Assembly: GCF_900302455.1 (NCBI RefSeq)
Contig: NZ_ONZG01000004.1
Coordinates: forward strand, 310,001 to 374,000
Reading direction: 5' to 3'
DNA from: Falsiruegeria mediterranea M17
Lineage (GTDB): Bacteria; Pseudomonadota; Alphaproteobacteria; Rhodobacterales; Rhodobacteraceae
Length of the DNA: 64,000 nucleotides
Part shown: piece by piece, positions 41,272 to 49,434 of the stretch
Numbering within the stretch: the first letter of the stretch is position 1
Layout: every line of letters begins with the position of its first letter
The notes under the pieces: model-generated
What the model saw: only the letters and a program-made list of their open reading frames with translations
Database searches by the model: none
Told to the model about the DNA's origin: nothing
Made by a program: the position numbers and the translations under genes

Positions 41272-41287
41272 ATCACAGATCCGTGAT
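41272..41287. promoter_or_regulatory. Near-perfect palindrome, candidate operator of the DUF1326 set
   Basis: ATCACAGATCCGTGAT is symmetric except for one position pair. It lies in the 306-bp gap (41151-41456) between the divergent DUF1326 and rpmG genes, about 120 bases from the DUF1326 start, where an operator for a dimeric regulator would be expected. No regulator gene is adjacent. Apart from this and the rpmG promoter I see nothing else in the gap. Confidence 0.4.
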
Positions 41288-41369
41288 CTAGTCTAATTCA
41301 GCCAGGATCGGTGCGGGGCAGACGTTGGCAGGAAATGCAATTTGCGGTGCCAAGACTTCGATTCTGGTG

Positions 41370-41397
41370 TTGACTCGCGGGCCGGGACAGGTAAAAG
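41370..41397 (+). promoter_or_regulatory. Candidate promoter of rpmG
   Basis: TTGACT (41370-41375) and TAAAAG (41392-41397) are separated by 16 bases, about 60 bases upstream of the rpmG start. The -35 matches 5 of 6 consensus positions and the -10 is modest. Confidence 0.4.
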
Positions 41398-41456
41398 CGC
41401 ACGCTCATAGGAATTCAACCGAAAGGCCCGCGCCTTTTGGGCTCAGGAGAGAACTC

Positions 41457-41624
41457 ATGGCGAAGCCGACGACCATCAAGATCCGTCTGAACTCGACCGC
41501 AGGCACCGGCCACTTCTACGTGACCAAGAAAAATGCCCGCACCATGACCGAAAAAATGGTTGTGCGTAAGTACGACCCGGTCGCGCGCAAGCACGTCGAG
41601 TACAAGGAAGGCAAGATCAAGTAA
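41457..41624 (+). CDS. rpmG: 50S ribosomal protein L33
   Basis: A 55-residue L33 of the zinc-independent (C-minus) type: [34 protein letters not shown], then [20 protein letters not shown]. No Cys pairs are present. ATG 41457 has the strong ribosome site CAGGAGAG; the frame reaching back to 41325 is not coding. A strong terminator follows, so it is monocistronic. Confidence 0.97.
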   Translation: MAKPTTIKIRLNSTAGTGHFYVTKKNARTMTEKMVVRKYDPVARKHVEYKEGKIK

Positions 41625-41649
41625 GTCTTGCTGATCTGGACCAATCCCG

Positions 41650-41686
41650 AAAAAGGGTCACGTTAAGGCGTGACCCTTTTTCTTTT
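41650..41686 (+). terminator. Rho-independent terminator of rpmG
   Basis: AAAAAGGGTCACG (41650-41662) and CGTGACCCTTTTT (41669-41681) form a perfect 13-pair stem with a six-base loop, followed by CTTTT. It begins 26 bases after the rpmG stop. Confidence 0.92.
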
Positions 41687-41720
41687 GTCTGGACCTCTTT
41701 GTCCAAACCCGGGAGCGCGC

Positions 41721-42203
41721 ATGCATGTCAGGGCCACCACCCGCGATGATTTGGCCGTTGTCGACGCGCTGTTGGCGCGGTCCTATCCCAAATTGCTCAA
41801 AAAGGATTACCCGCCTTCGGTTCTGGTGACGGCGTTGCCGCTGATCTCGCGCGCACAGCCTGCGTTGTTGAGCAGCGGCACCTACTATCTGGTCGAAACG
41901 GACGGGCACCGCATTCTGGGGGCAGGGGGGTGGAGCCGGGACAGGCAGGCGCGCACTGTGGGTCATATCCGCCATGTGGTGACGGATGCGACCGCCACGC
42001 GGCGCGGGGTGGGGCGGCTGTTGCTGGGCCATGTATTGGAGCAGGCGCGCGTCCAGGGCGTCACCCAGATGGAGTGCTGGTCCACCTTCACCGCCGAGCC
42101 ATTTTACCGTGAGATGGGGTTTGAAACGCTAGGGCCGATTGATGTGCCGTTGCAACCCGGAATAACCTTCCCCGCGATCCGAATGAAACAGCGCTTGCTA
42201 TGA
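41721..42203 (+). CDS. GNAT family N-acetyltransferase
   Basis: A 160-residue acetyltransferase of GCN5 fold. MHVRATTRDDLAVVDALLAR opens beta-1/alpha-1, and the acetyl-CoA loop is VVTDATATRRGVGRLLLGHV (R/Q-x-x-G-x-G/A pattern as RRGVGR). The C-terminal strand FYREMGFETLGPIDV is also typical. The substrate is unknown. ATG 41721 has GGGAG six bases upstream. It is 35 bases after the rpmG terminator and forms its own unit. Confidence 0.88.
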   Translation: MHVRATTRDDLAVVDALLARSYPKLLKKDYPPSVLVTALPLISRAQPALLSSGTYYLVETDGHRILGAGGWSRDRQARTVGHIRHVVTDATATRRGVGRLLLGHVLEQARVQGVTQMECWSTFTAEPFYREMGFETLGPIDVPLQPGITFPAIRMKQRLL

Positions 42204-42267
42204 GGGGGCAGCACCCGCTAGCCTATGGGCGTCTGCCACACAATTCTGCTGCAAAGTTCTGACGCCC

Positions 42268-42783
42268 ATGAAAAAAATCCTGCTGCCCGCTTGTCTTGCC
42301 GTTCTGTCGCTGTCTGCTTGCGCAGATTTTTTTGTGCGCGAAGGCGTTGGGTTTACCGGGATCGACGGGGAGCCGAAGACCTTTAGCGAGGCCAAGGGAT
42401 CCGCCGATTACGTCACCCGGCAGTCCTCGGTGCCCGCGCGGTTGGCCACACTGCCGCCGGTGCGTCTGCGCACTGACAGCGCGGATGTTTCGGCCCTCGC
42501 CGGTGCTGCGCTGGAGGCTGGGGGCCGCACGCCCGCCAATGCAGCCGAAGTGGGTGGAACCGACCGCACGCTGTATCTGAGCACGGTTGAGGTCAACGGT
42601 GTGCTGTTTGCCGTGCTGCGCACGCGCGAAGGGGACACCACCCGAATGGCGAGCGGAGCCGGAGATACATTCCTGGCCTCGGTCCCGCGTCTGACCGGGT
42701 GTCTGGCCAGTGGTCCGGCCTATCAAAACGGCAAGGCCGGGCGCCGCACGACCGCTTATGCCGTGCCGCTCAATTGCAGTTGA
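42268..42783 (+). CDS. Hypothetical lipoprotein
   Basis: A 171-residue lipoprotein: signal MKKILLPACLAVLSLSAC with lipobox LSAC, then a mature domain ADFFVREGVGFTGIDGEPKT...VRLRTDSADVSALAGAALEA, and a C-terminal half with GDTFLASVPRLTGCLASG and a final Cys (PLNCS) that probably forms a disulphide with GCL. I do not recognise a family. It is convergent with a second GNAT gene, two bases between the stops. Confidence 0.72.
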   Translation: MKKILLPACLAVLSLSACADFFVREGVGFTGIDGEPKTFSEAKGSADYVTRQSSVPARLATLPPVRLRTDSADVSALAGAALEAGGRTPANAAEVGGTDRTLYLSTVEVNGVLFAVLRTREGDTTRMASGAGDTFLASVPRLTGCLASGPAYQNGKAGRRTTAYAVPLNCS

Positions 42784-42785
42784 GC

Positions 42786-43256
42786 CTACTCTCGCCATTC
42801 CGCATAGACCGTTTTGGGCAGTAGCCCCGCCTGCGCCATCAGCCGGGCTGAGGCGTCGTTGAAGCTGGCGTATGTGGTGGCGATGATCCTGATGCCATCC
42901 TTGGCCAGTTGCGCTTTCATGGTGTCAATCAGCGCGCGACCGATGCCTTGTCTCCTGTGATCTGCATCGACCGAGATATGATGCAGCATGCCGCGTGTTT
43001 CAGCGTGACGGACAGGTATCGCGGGACGGTGCTCGATCTCGTAGATCGCATAGCCGCAGAGCGCGCCTTTGGTTTCGGCAACTAGGGTGTGCATGGCCTT
43101 GCCCTGCAGCCAGCCTGTGAGCCAAGCGAGTGTCTCTTCCTCGGCTGGTAGGGGCGGATAGCGTTCAGGTTGATGCGTGACATGCAGCGCGTGGACCTGA
43201 TGGAGCAACGGCAGTAGACGATGTGCCTCGTCCAGGAGCAAGGGGCGAATGAGCAT
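42786..43256 (-). CDS. GNAT family N-acetyltransferase
   Basis: A 156-residue acetyltransferase. MLIRPLLLDEAHRLLPLLHQ at the start, the acetyl-CoA loop HISVDADHRRQGIGRALIDT, and the tail TTYASFNDASARLMAQAGLL which is characteristic of this GNAT subgroup. The start at 43256 is preferred; a frame to 43292 adds residues before the first strand. The substrate is unknown. The terminator of the BI-1 gene lies just upstream, so it has its own promoter or depends on readthrough. Confidence 0.87.
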   Translation of the reverse strand: MLIRPLLLDEAHRLLPLLHQVHALHVTHQPERYPPLPAEEETLAWLTGWLQGKAMHTLVAETKGALCGYAIYEIEHRPAIPVRHAETRGMLHHISVDADHRRQGIGRALIDTMKAQLAKDGIRIIATTYASFNDASARLMAQAGLLPKTVYAEWRE

Positions 43257-43295
43257 TGGAATATCCGTTTTCGAGAAATGGTGGCTGAACAAAGA

Positions 43296-43328
43296 AAAAG
43301 GGCGGGATCGATGTGATCCCGCCCTTTT
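43296..43328 (-). terminator. Rho-independent terminator of the BI-1 gene
   Basis: AAAAGGGCGGGATC (43296-43309) and GATCCCGCCCTTTT (43315-43328) form a perfect 14-pair stem with a five-base loop. On the minus strand it is followed by TCTTT, 24 bases after the BI-1 stop. Confidence 0.92.
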
Positions 43329-43352
43329 GGAATTTGGTTTGTTGGGGTGCGC

Positions 43353-44129
43353 TTATTCGCGGTTTCCAAACAGCTGGAGCAGGAACATGAACATGTTGAT
43401 GAAGTCCAGGTAGAGGCTCAGCGCGCCCATGATGGCGGCCTTGCCCAGCCACTCCTGGTCGCCCGCGTGGGCCATCTGCAGGTATGTGTTCTTGATCTGC
43501 TGGGTGTCATAGGCGGTCAGACCGGCAAAGATCAGAACACCGATGGCCGAGATTGCGAAAGCAACTGCAGGCGAACCCAGGAAGATGTTGACGATGGACG
43601 CCACGATCAGGCCGATCACCCCCATGATCAGGAAGGTGCCCATGGCCGACAGGTCTTTTTTCGTGGTGTAGCCCACCAGCGACAGACCGGCGAAGGCGAT
43701 CGCGGTGATCAGGAAGACCTGGATGATCGACTGACCGGTGAAGACCAGGAAGATCGAGCTGATCGACAGGCCCATGACGGCAGCGAATACATAGAATACC
43801 AGCTGTGCAGCAGAGGCCGACAGGCGGTTGATGCCCGCGCTAAAGCCAAAGATGAACAGCAGGGGGGCGAACATGATCACGTACTTCAGGGGCGAGCCAT
43901 AGATCGAATAGCCAAACGATGTCAGGTATTTGTCCGCGCTCAGCTGAGCAACGGCTGCCGAGGGATCGGCAGTAACGGCCAGGCCGGAAATGGCCCAAGC
44001 AGCAGCAAAGGTGATGAGCATGCCCACGGACATGGTGCCGTAGACTTTGTTCATGTGGGCGCGCAGGCCCGCGTCAATCTCGGCCGTGCGCGCGCCTGCG
44101 GCCGTCCGGATTGTGTCGAATTGTGCCAT
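43353..44129 (-). CDS. BAX inhibitor-1 family membrane protein (YccA/YbhL type)
   Basis: A 258-residue protein with seven predicted spans, starting MAQFDTIRTAAGARTAEIDA. Family signals are HMNKVYGTMSVGMLITFAAA, the central GYTTKKDLSAMGTFLIMGVI and the C-terminal LTAYDTQQIKNTYLQ with the conserved Asp pair region, thought to control a cation leak in bacterial homologues. ATG 44129 has GGAGACC upstream. It has its own terminator and follows the DUF1127 gene on the same strand after a hairpin. Confidence 0.92.
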   Translation of the reverse strand: MAQFDTIRTAAGARTAEIDAGLRAHMNKVYGTMSVGMLITFAAAWAISGLAVTADPSAAVAQLSADKYLTSFGYSIYGSPLKYVIMFAPLLFIFGFSAGINRLSASAAQLVFYVFAAVMGLSISSIFLVFTGQSIIQVFLITAIAFAGLSLVGYTTKKDLSAMGTFLIMGVIGLIVASIVNIFLGSPAVAFAISAIGVLIFAGLTAYDTQQIKNTYLQMAHAGDQEWLGKAAIMGALSLYLDFINMFMFLLQLFGNRE

Positions 44130-44256
44130 ATAGGGTCTCCATTCCATAAACTTGTGGCCGTTCGGCAGAAACCGTCGGCTTTCTATGTGAATATCGGAGA
44201 GGTTGGCTGAAAATTCAAGTATTTCCGGTGCAGGATTTGCACGGAAAACCGGTCAA

Positions 44257-44287
44257 ATCGGCGGCGTTTGATGTGGGCGCCGCCGAT
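44257..44287 (-). terminator. Stem-loop after the DUF1127 gene
   Basis: ATCGGCGGCG (44257-44266) and CGCCGCCGAT (44278-44287) form a perfect ten-pair stem with an 11-base loop, 21 bases after the DUF1127 stop on the minus strand. Only TT follows, so termination strength is uncertain. Confidence 0.6.
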
Positions 44288-44308
44288 CTATTGTGCATTG
44301 TTCATGGC

Positions 44309-44518
44309 TTAGCAACGCCATGTTTCCGGAGCATCCCAGATCGGGCGGCTTGCTTCGCGATGCGCTTGGGCACGCGATACGCCAATATCGTCCAGGGCAG
44401 TATCGTCCATGCGGGCAAGGGCCTTGCGCTGGCGGTGTACGGCGACCAGATGCGTGATGGTCTTCAGGATCGAGGCGCGGCGGCGGCGGTGGGCAATCGA
44501 GGTGTTGATCAGGGTCAT
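44309..44518 (-). CDS. DUF1127 small protein
   Basis: A 69-residue protein with the DUF1127 core: HRQRKALARMDDTALDDIGV followed by SRAQAHREASRPIWD. The N-terminal part is very basic (IAHRRRRASILK). DUF1127 proteins in alphaproteobacteria affect RNA maintenance, phosphate or carbon uptake and are RNA-binding in studied cases. ATG 44518 follows a AAAGGAAAA ribosome site. It is divergent from a LysR gene, a common arrangement suggesting that regulator controls it. Confidence 0.9.
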   Translation of the reverse strand: MTLINTSIAHRRRRASILKTITHLVAVHRQRKALARMDDTALDDIGVSRAQAHREASRPIWDAPETWRC

Positions 44519-44643
44519 GGCCTTTTCCTTTCGCAGGTGTTGATGATTCACGTTAGTTAGATCAATTTCCTTGATGTATATGGCGTATTGTGTTTGATTA
44601 TGAAAACGAATGTTTTTGATCGAATACATCAAGGATTGTGATA

Positions 44644-45522
44644 ATGCGAAATCTCGACATCACCACGCTCAGATCTTTTGTAGCCGTTGCCGACAGCGGT
44701 GGGGTGACCAAGGCGGCCGGTTTCCTGAACTTGACGCAATCAGCCGTGTCGATGCAGCTGAAACGGCTGGAAGAGCTTTTGGGGCTCGACCTGCTGGACC
44801 GCTCGGGGCGGGGTATTGCGCTGACGGCCTCGGGCGAGCAGTTGCTGGCTTATGCGCGGCGCATGGTTGCCCTCAATGACGAGGTGATCGGGCGTCTCAC
44901 CGATCAGGCGTTCGAGGGCGAGGTCGTTCTGGGCGTGCCCCATGATATCGTTTATCCGGCGATCCCACGTGTTCTGAAACAGTTCAGCACGGTTTTCCCA
45001 CGGATGAAGGTGCAGCTGTTGTCGTCTCATTCGATGCTGTTGAAAGAACAGTTCGCGCGCGGCGAGTGCGATGTGATCCTGACCACCGAAGTGGACGCAG
45101 GTCCCGATTGCGAAACCATCGCAGAGTTGCCCTTGCGATGGGTGGGGGCGCCGGACGGTTCTGCCTGGCGTCAACGCCCGCTGCGGGTGGCCATGGGGCG
45201 GCGGTGCCTGTTCCGACCCAAGGTTCTGGCCGCGCTGGATCAGGCCGGGGTGACCTGGGATCTGGCGGTGGAAACCGACAATGACCGCACCATCGAAGCG
45301 ACGGTTAGCGCAGATCTGGCGGTGCACGCGATGCTCGAGGGAACAGAACCGCGTCATCTGGTGCAGATCGAAAGCGGTGGTGCGTTGCCCGAGCTGCCGG
45401 TTCACAAGATCAACCTGTATGGCGCGTCAGGCAACAAAGGTCCTGTGGTGGATGAGCTGTTGTCGCTCGTGCGCCAGAGCTTTGTGAATCTTGGTGGTAC
45501 GCATCTGAAGGCGGTAGGGTGA
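44644..45522 (+). CDS. LysR family transcriptional regulator
   Basis: A 292-residue regulator: MRNLDITTLRSFVAVADSGG, helix-turn-helix VTKAAGFLNLTQSAVSMQLK (about residues 21-40), and substrate domain from EGEVVLGVPHDIVYPAIPRV. AAGGA eight bases before ATG 44644 sets the start; the GTG six bases upstream is less likely. It is divergent from the DUF1127 gene with 125 bp between the starts (AT-rich, with GTATTGTGTTTGATTA), the probable operator. Confidence 0.92.
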   Translation: MRNLDITTLRSFVAVADSGGVTKAAGFLNLTQSAVSMQLKRLEELLGLDLLDRSGRGIALTASGEQLLAYARRMVALNDEVIGRLTDQAFEGEVVLGVPHDIVYPAIPRVLKQFSTVFPRMKVQLLSSHSMLLKEQFARGECDVILTTEVDAGPDCETIAELPLRWVGAPDGSAWRQRPLRVAMGRRCLFRPKVLAALDQAGVTWDLAVETDNDRTIEATVSADLAVHAMLEGTEPRHLVQIESGGALPELPVHKINLYGASGNKGPVVDELLSLVRQSFVNLGGTHLKAVG

Positions 45523-45945
45523 GGGGGGGAACCCAAAACCGGCGACAGGCATGAAACGTCACTCACGCAAAATGATTGGGTCATAGAAACACACTGGTCA
45601 CAGCGCTTCGGCGCCTCTTCGCGGTCTTGGGTTCCCAAGATCAGCCGTATCCCAATTGGCCTAGCAAGAGATCCGCACACAACCACAACCACTCACTATG
45701 CATCTGTGAAATAAGGATCTTTGCCAAACTGACGTGCCTTAGCATCGGTTAGCCGAACGCCTGTTTTTCTGCCAACAGTTTTCAGCCGCTTTGGACGCGG
45801 TGCATGGTTTTTCGGACGGATTGCAAAGTTTTCCGGCTTTTCCGGCCCGTATCTTGTCGTTCAAGACAAGCCGTCTAAGCTGTGAATTTCGACAGCCTGG
45901 GTGCGTCGTAGGGGTCAAGGGCGTGATTGTAACGAGAGGTGGTGA
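45523..45945. other. Gene-free stretch with one clear palindrome
   Basis: Between the LysR stop and the broken AraC gene no frame looks coding. CTTGTC-GTTCAA-GACAAG (45853-45870) is a perfect inverted repeat with a six-base spacer, about 75 bases before the AraC frame, and could be an old operator. A weaker pair (GGAACCCAA near 45532 and TTGGGTTCC near 45637) brackets the first 100 bases. Confidence 0.5.
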
Positions 45946-46775
45946 ATGTCAGATACAGAAGGGGCAATTGATGACACCTCTTCCGCATCGCTGGCCCATA
46001 GCCACTTTTCCGTAAGCAGCCTGCCCAGGCGACATCGGTTCGAAGAGTGGCGCGAGAGCATATCCTGTGTATTCGAGGTCGAGGCCTCATCAGACGTCAG
46101 GCAGGACAATTTCAAGGCCAGCGTGGACGGGCATCTGCTGGACGGTGTGATGCTGGCTCAAACCAGTTCGCGGCAGCAGACCTGGCATCGCTCATCGCAG
46201 CGCATCGCGGCGGATGGCATGGATCACTACATGGTTCAGCTGTTTTCCAGCGGCAACATGGCGACGGATCAGGGCCCGACCGGGGGCGTTGCGCCGAAAG
46301 ATGGTCTGGTGGTGTTTGATCTGTCGCGCAAGGCAAAGTCGGCGGCCAATAACTTCATCAATGTCTCGTTGATCCTGCCGCGCGAGATGGTGGCACCGTT
46401 TTTGCAGGCCCCAGATGATCAGCATCTGCGGTATTTGTCCTCCGAAGAGCCACTTGTGCGTTTGCTGCACAATCAGATCGCAACGCTGCGCAGCATCGCG
46501 CCGGACATGACCACGGCCCAAGCGATCGAGGTTGTGCCTCATGCCGGCGGGCTGTTGCGCGTCAGTTGGCCGATCCGGCCCTGGCCCATTGCCCGATTTA
46601 TGATGTGGCCCTGTCGTGCGGGTTCGAAAATGCCGCTGCCTTTGCGCGCGCGTTTCGGGCAGATTTTGACCAATCCCCGCGCGAATACCGCGAAAACGCC
46701 AAGACCTTGCGCCGTGTCGATCTGAGCCGACGCGACACGGCGGAAAGTTATGAGGCCTGGCTGCATCAGCTTTGA
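45946..46775 (+). pseudogene. AraC family regulator with internal deletion and frameshift
   Basis: The first reading frame (to about 46530) encodes an AraC-type sensor domain: FSVSSLPRRHRFEEWRESIS, then GMDHYMVQLFSSGNMATDQG and VSLILPREMVAPFL. After EVVP the phase changes, and in another frame the sequence resumes as RRAVARQLADPALAHCPIYD VALSCGFENAAAFARAFRAD FDQSPREYR, which is the second DNA-binding helix-turn-helix of AraC proteins. The first helix-turn-helix and the linker, roughly 70 residues by comparison with intact relatives, are missing. A simple sequencing slip cannot explain this, so it is a real deletion. The first frame alone would read on to 46725 with a meaningless tail. Confidence 0.82.
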
Positions 46776-46786
46776 GAGGCGGGCAC

Positions 46787-47743
46787 CTAGGGGGTGATCA
46801 CCACCTTGCCGGTCGACTTTCGCTCTTTCAGCAGGGTCATGCCTTCGGCAGCCCGATCCAATGGCAGGACGTGGCTGATATGGGGTTTGATGCGGCCCTG
46901 TGCGTGCCAATCGAACAAGGTGGCAAAGCTGTCATGCACCACTTGTGGCCGAAATTTCAGATAGCCTCCAATGTAGAAGCCGATGACGGTCAGGTTCTTG
47001 ACCAGCAGATGGTTGGCCGGGATCTGAGGCACATCACCCCCGGCAAAGCCTATGGGCAACAAGCGCCCCTCGGGGTTGGTGGCGCGAAAGGCGGCCTTGA
47101 ACACCTCCCCGCCGATGGCGTCATAGACCACATCCGCCCCGCCCAAGTCCTTGACGCGGGCGCGCAGGTCTTCGGCATCGTCGATCAGGATGTCGGCACC
47201 CGCCTGACGCGCGACCTCAAGCTTGTCGGCCCCGCGGGCGTGGGCGATGACGCGCGCGCCCATCAACTTGCCGATCTCGACCGCGGTCAGGCCGACACCG
47301 CCGGCGGCGCCGGTCACCAAGAGCGTCTCGCCGGGTTGCAGACGCGCGCGGTGGTCCAGGGCCATGTGGCTGGTGCCATAGGCGATCTGGATGGCGGCGG
47401 CGTCCTCAAAACTCATGGTGTCGGGCAGTTTCACCGCGCGATCCGCGTCAAAGACGCCGTATTCGGCCAGGCCGCCGTGGCCTGAGTAAACCGCCACGCG
47501 ATCGCCCGGGGCCAGGTCCGTGACGCCTTTGCCAACAGAATCGACCTCGCCTGCCACCTCGAGACCCAGGGTGAACGGAGTAGGGGGGATATCCTGGTAC
47601 GTGCCCTTCTGCATCAACAGGTCGGCAAAATTCAGCCCGCAGGCGCGAATGCGTAGTCGGATCTGACCGGGCCCGGGATTTGGCACATCGACTTGGACAA
47701 ATGCGGCGTGCTCGCCTTTGGATCGAATTTGATAAGCAAGCAT
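46787..47743 (-). CDS. NADPH:quinone oxidoreductase, zinc-free MDR family
   Basis: A 318-residue medium-chain dehydrogenase of the quinone oxidoreductase (QOR) branch. GroES-like N-domain (VPNPGPGQIRLRIRACGLNF), Rossmann nucleotide motif GAAGGVGLTAVEIGKLMGAR, and the catalytic zinc ligands absent as expected for QOR. ATG 47743 (MLAYQIRSKGEHAAFV) has AAGGAA upstream. It reduces quinones or enones with NADPH. The divergent XRE gene and the palindrome at 47920-47941 in the 348-bp gap may regulate it. Confidence 0.92.
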   Translation of the reverse strand: MLAYQIRSKGEHAAFVQVDVPNPGPGQIRLRIRACGLNFADLLMQKGTYQDIPPTPFTLGLEVAGEVDSVGKGVTDLAPGDRVAVYSGHGGLAEYGVFDADRAVKLPDTMSFEDAAAIQIAYGTSHMALDHRARLQPGETLLVTGAAGGVGLTAVEIGKLMGARVIAHARGADKLEVARQAGADILIDDAEDLRARVKDLGGADVVYDAIGGEVFKAAFRATNPEGRLLPIGFAGGDVPQIPANHLLVKNLTVIGFYIGGYLKFRPQVVHDSFATLFDWHAQGRIKPHISHVLPLDRAAEGMTLLKERKSTGKVVITP

Positions 47744-48091
47744 CCCACTTTCCTTGTTTTCTTGCCCCATCGAAAGGCTGCCAAGTTGTTTCTGCCCGGT
47801 TTTTTGGGGGCAAACGATGGGCGCTGCAACCCCATGGACCAACAGGTGCGACGGTTTGCTCTCGTCAATTTCACCAATTCTTGAGCATCATACTTAAACT
47901 TGTGTTCGCTTCAGGAGAATCAACCGGGTTGAATTCAACCCAAAACTTCGTCATATTTTCAGACGTGGTGCGGTTCGGGTCGCATTGGTGAAATTAGGGA
48001 TATGTTAAACGGCACGCCTAAATGTGGGATGAGCGCCGCGCCCTGTTGTCGAAACCCGGACGGTTGTCAGTGAAACAGAGGAGATACCCTA
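47744..48091. promoter_or_regulatory. Divergent promoter region with overlapping palindromes
   Basis: The gap between the quinone oxidoreductase and the XRE regulator holds no gene. At 47926-47941 GGGTTGAATTCAACCC is a perfect 16-base palindrome; together with the preceding TCAACC (47920-47925) three alternating half-sites TCAACC/GGTTGA fill 47920-47941. This fits a dimeric regulator that can bind in two overlapping registers. The rest is AT-rich promoter-like sequence. Confidence 0.5.
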
Positions 48092-48463
48092 ATGACCCAT
48101 CCCGTTGATGTACATGTGGGAAAACGCGTAAGACACCGTCGCTGGTTGATCGGCATGACCCAGCAACAGCTGGCAGAGCAAGTCGGCATCAAATTCCAAC
48201 AGATTCAGAAGTATGAAACCGGTGCCAACCGGATCAGCGCCTCGCGTCTGTGGGATATCGCGGATGCTTTGGACGTTCCCGTCAGCTTCTTCTTCGAAGG
48301 CCTGGACGACGCGCACAAGAGCACCCCAGAGAAACCCAACGTTCCTGCGGATCTGATGGGCGACAAGGAAGCGCTGGACCTGGTGCGGTCCTACTACGCG
48401 ATCCCCGAAAACCAGCGCCGTCGCCTGTTCGAACTGGCACGTGTCCTGAGCGACGTTGCTTAA
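48092..48463 (+). CDS. XRE family helix-turn-helix regulator
   Basis: A 123-residue regulator with the Cro/CI-type domain at about residues 10-65: VGKRVRHRRWLIGMTQQQLA, then EQVGIKFQQIQKYETGANRI. A C-terminal extension (EALDLVRSYYAIPENQRRRL) is conserved in alphaproteobacterial members. These are widespread housekeeping-type regulators of uncertain regulon. The ribosome site is GAGGAG, nine bases before the ATG. It is followed by hisN, 57 bases later. Confidence 0.92.
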   Translation: MTHPVDVHVGKRVRHRRWLIGMTQQQLAEQVGIKFQQIQKYETGANRISASRLWDIADALDVPVSFFFEGLDDAHKSTPEKPNVPADLMGDKEALDLVRSYYAIPENQRRRLFELARVLSDVA

Positions 48464-48520
48464 CACTTCGGCTGACAACTGAGGCTTGCATTTGAAGGGC
48501 GTGAATGTCACTCGTGACGC

Positions 48521-49312
48521 ATGACTTTTGACGCGCTTACAGACCTGCAAGTGGCACATGAAATGGCAGACGCTGCACGCGCAGCGATTCTGCCATTTTT
48601 TCGTCGTGCCGACCTGACTGCTGAAAACAAGCTGACCGAGGGGTTCGACCCGGTCACAGCTGCCGACCGCGCCGCCGAGCAGGCCATGCGCGAGGTGCTG
48701 GGGCGGCATCGTCCCGACGATGGTATCTGGGGCGAGGAATTCGGCCAGAGCGCGGGCCAATCCGGGCGGCAATGGGTTCTGGATCCGATCGACGGAACGC
48801 GCGGTTTTATCAGCGGGACCCCGACCTGGGGCGTCTTGATTGCGCTGTCTACAGAAGATGGGCCGATCTTGGGGATCGTCGATCAACCCTATATCGGTGA
48901 ACGCTTCGTTGGGTCACCCGAGGGCGCGGTGATGACCGGACCACATGGCGTGGCCGAGCTGAAAACCCGGGATACACAGTCACTTGCGGACGCCGTGCTG
49001 TTCACCACTTTCCCCGAGGTCGGAAGCCCGGACGAGCGTGCCGGGTTCGAGGCGGTGGCCCGTAAGGTGCGGCTTACGCGATACGGGATGGATTGTTATG
49101 CCTATGCCCTGCTGGCTGCGGGGCAGGTCGATCTGGTGATCGAAGCCGGGCTCAATGCCTATGACATCCAAGGGCCCATCGGCGTGATCGAGGCGGCAGG
49201 CGGCATCGTTACCGACTGGCAGGGCGGCCCGGCTCATAACGGTGGGCGCGTTTTGGCCGCAGCCAATGCCGACATTCACGCCGCGGCGCTGAACATTCTC
49301 AAATCAAAATAG
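48521..49312 (+). CDS. hisN: Histidinol-phosphatase, HisN type
   Basis: A 263-residue inositol-monophosphatase-fold enzyme that removes phosphate from L-histidinol phosphate. Metal-binding motifs are GFDPVTAADRAAE, IWGEEFG and WVLDPIDGTRGFISGTPTWG; the C-terminal motif NAYDIQGPIGVIEAAGG supplies the last Asp. ISGTPTWGVLIA separates HisN from plain inositol phosphatases. A perfect palindrome GTCAC-TC-GTGAC (48507-48518) abuts the start codon and may hamper or control initiation. Confidence 0.9.
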   Translation: MTFDALTDLQVAHEMADAARAAILPFFRRADLTAENKLTEGFDPVTAADRAAEQAMREVLGRHRPDDGIWGEEFGQSAGQSGRQWVLDPIDGTRGFISGTPTWGVLIALSTEDGPILGIVDQPYIGERFVGSPEGAVMTGPHGVAELKTRDTQSLADAVLFTTFPEVGSPDERAGFEAVARKVRLTRYGMDCYAYALLAAGQVDLVIEAGLNAYDIQGPIGVIEAAGGIVTDWQGGPAHNGGRVLAAANADIHAAALNILKSK

Positions 49313-49434
49313 TCTGTTCTTGAGAGCCTGGCGTTTTGGCGCTAGGCTCGCTGTCGCACTGGTTCTTCAGCCCACTTTCCATCGGTGCGTTTCACACTTC
49401 GACCTGAGGTGGGCGGACGAACGGAGTGTGCGAT

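Noticed and set aside
46787-47485. A 237-residue plus-strand frame opposite the quinone oxidoreductase
   Set aside because: It is an antisense shadow of a clearly conserved oxidoreductase and has no start signals.
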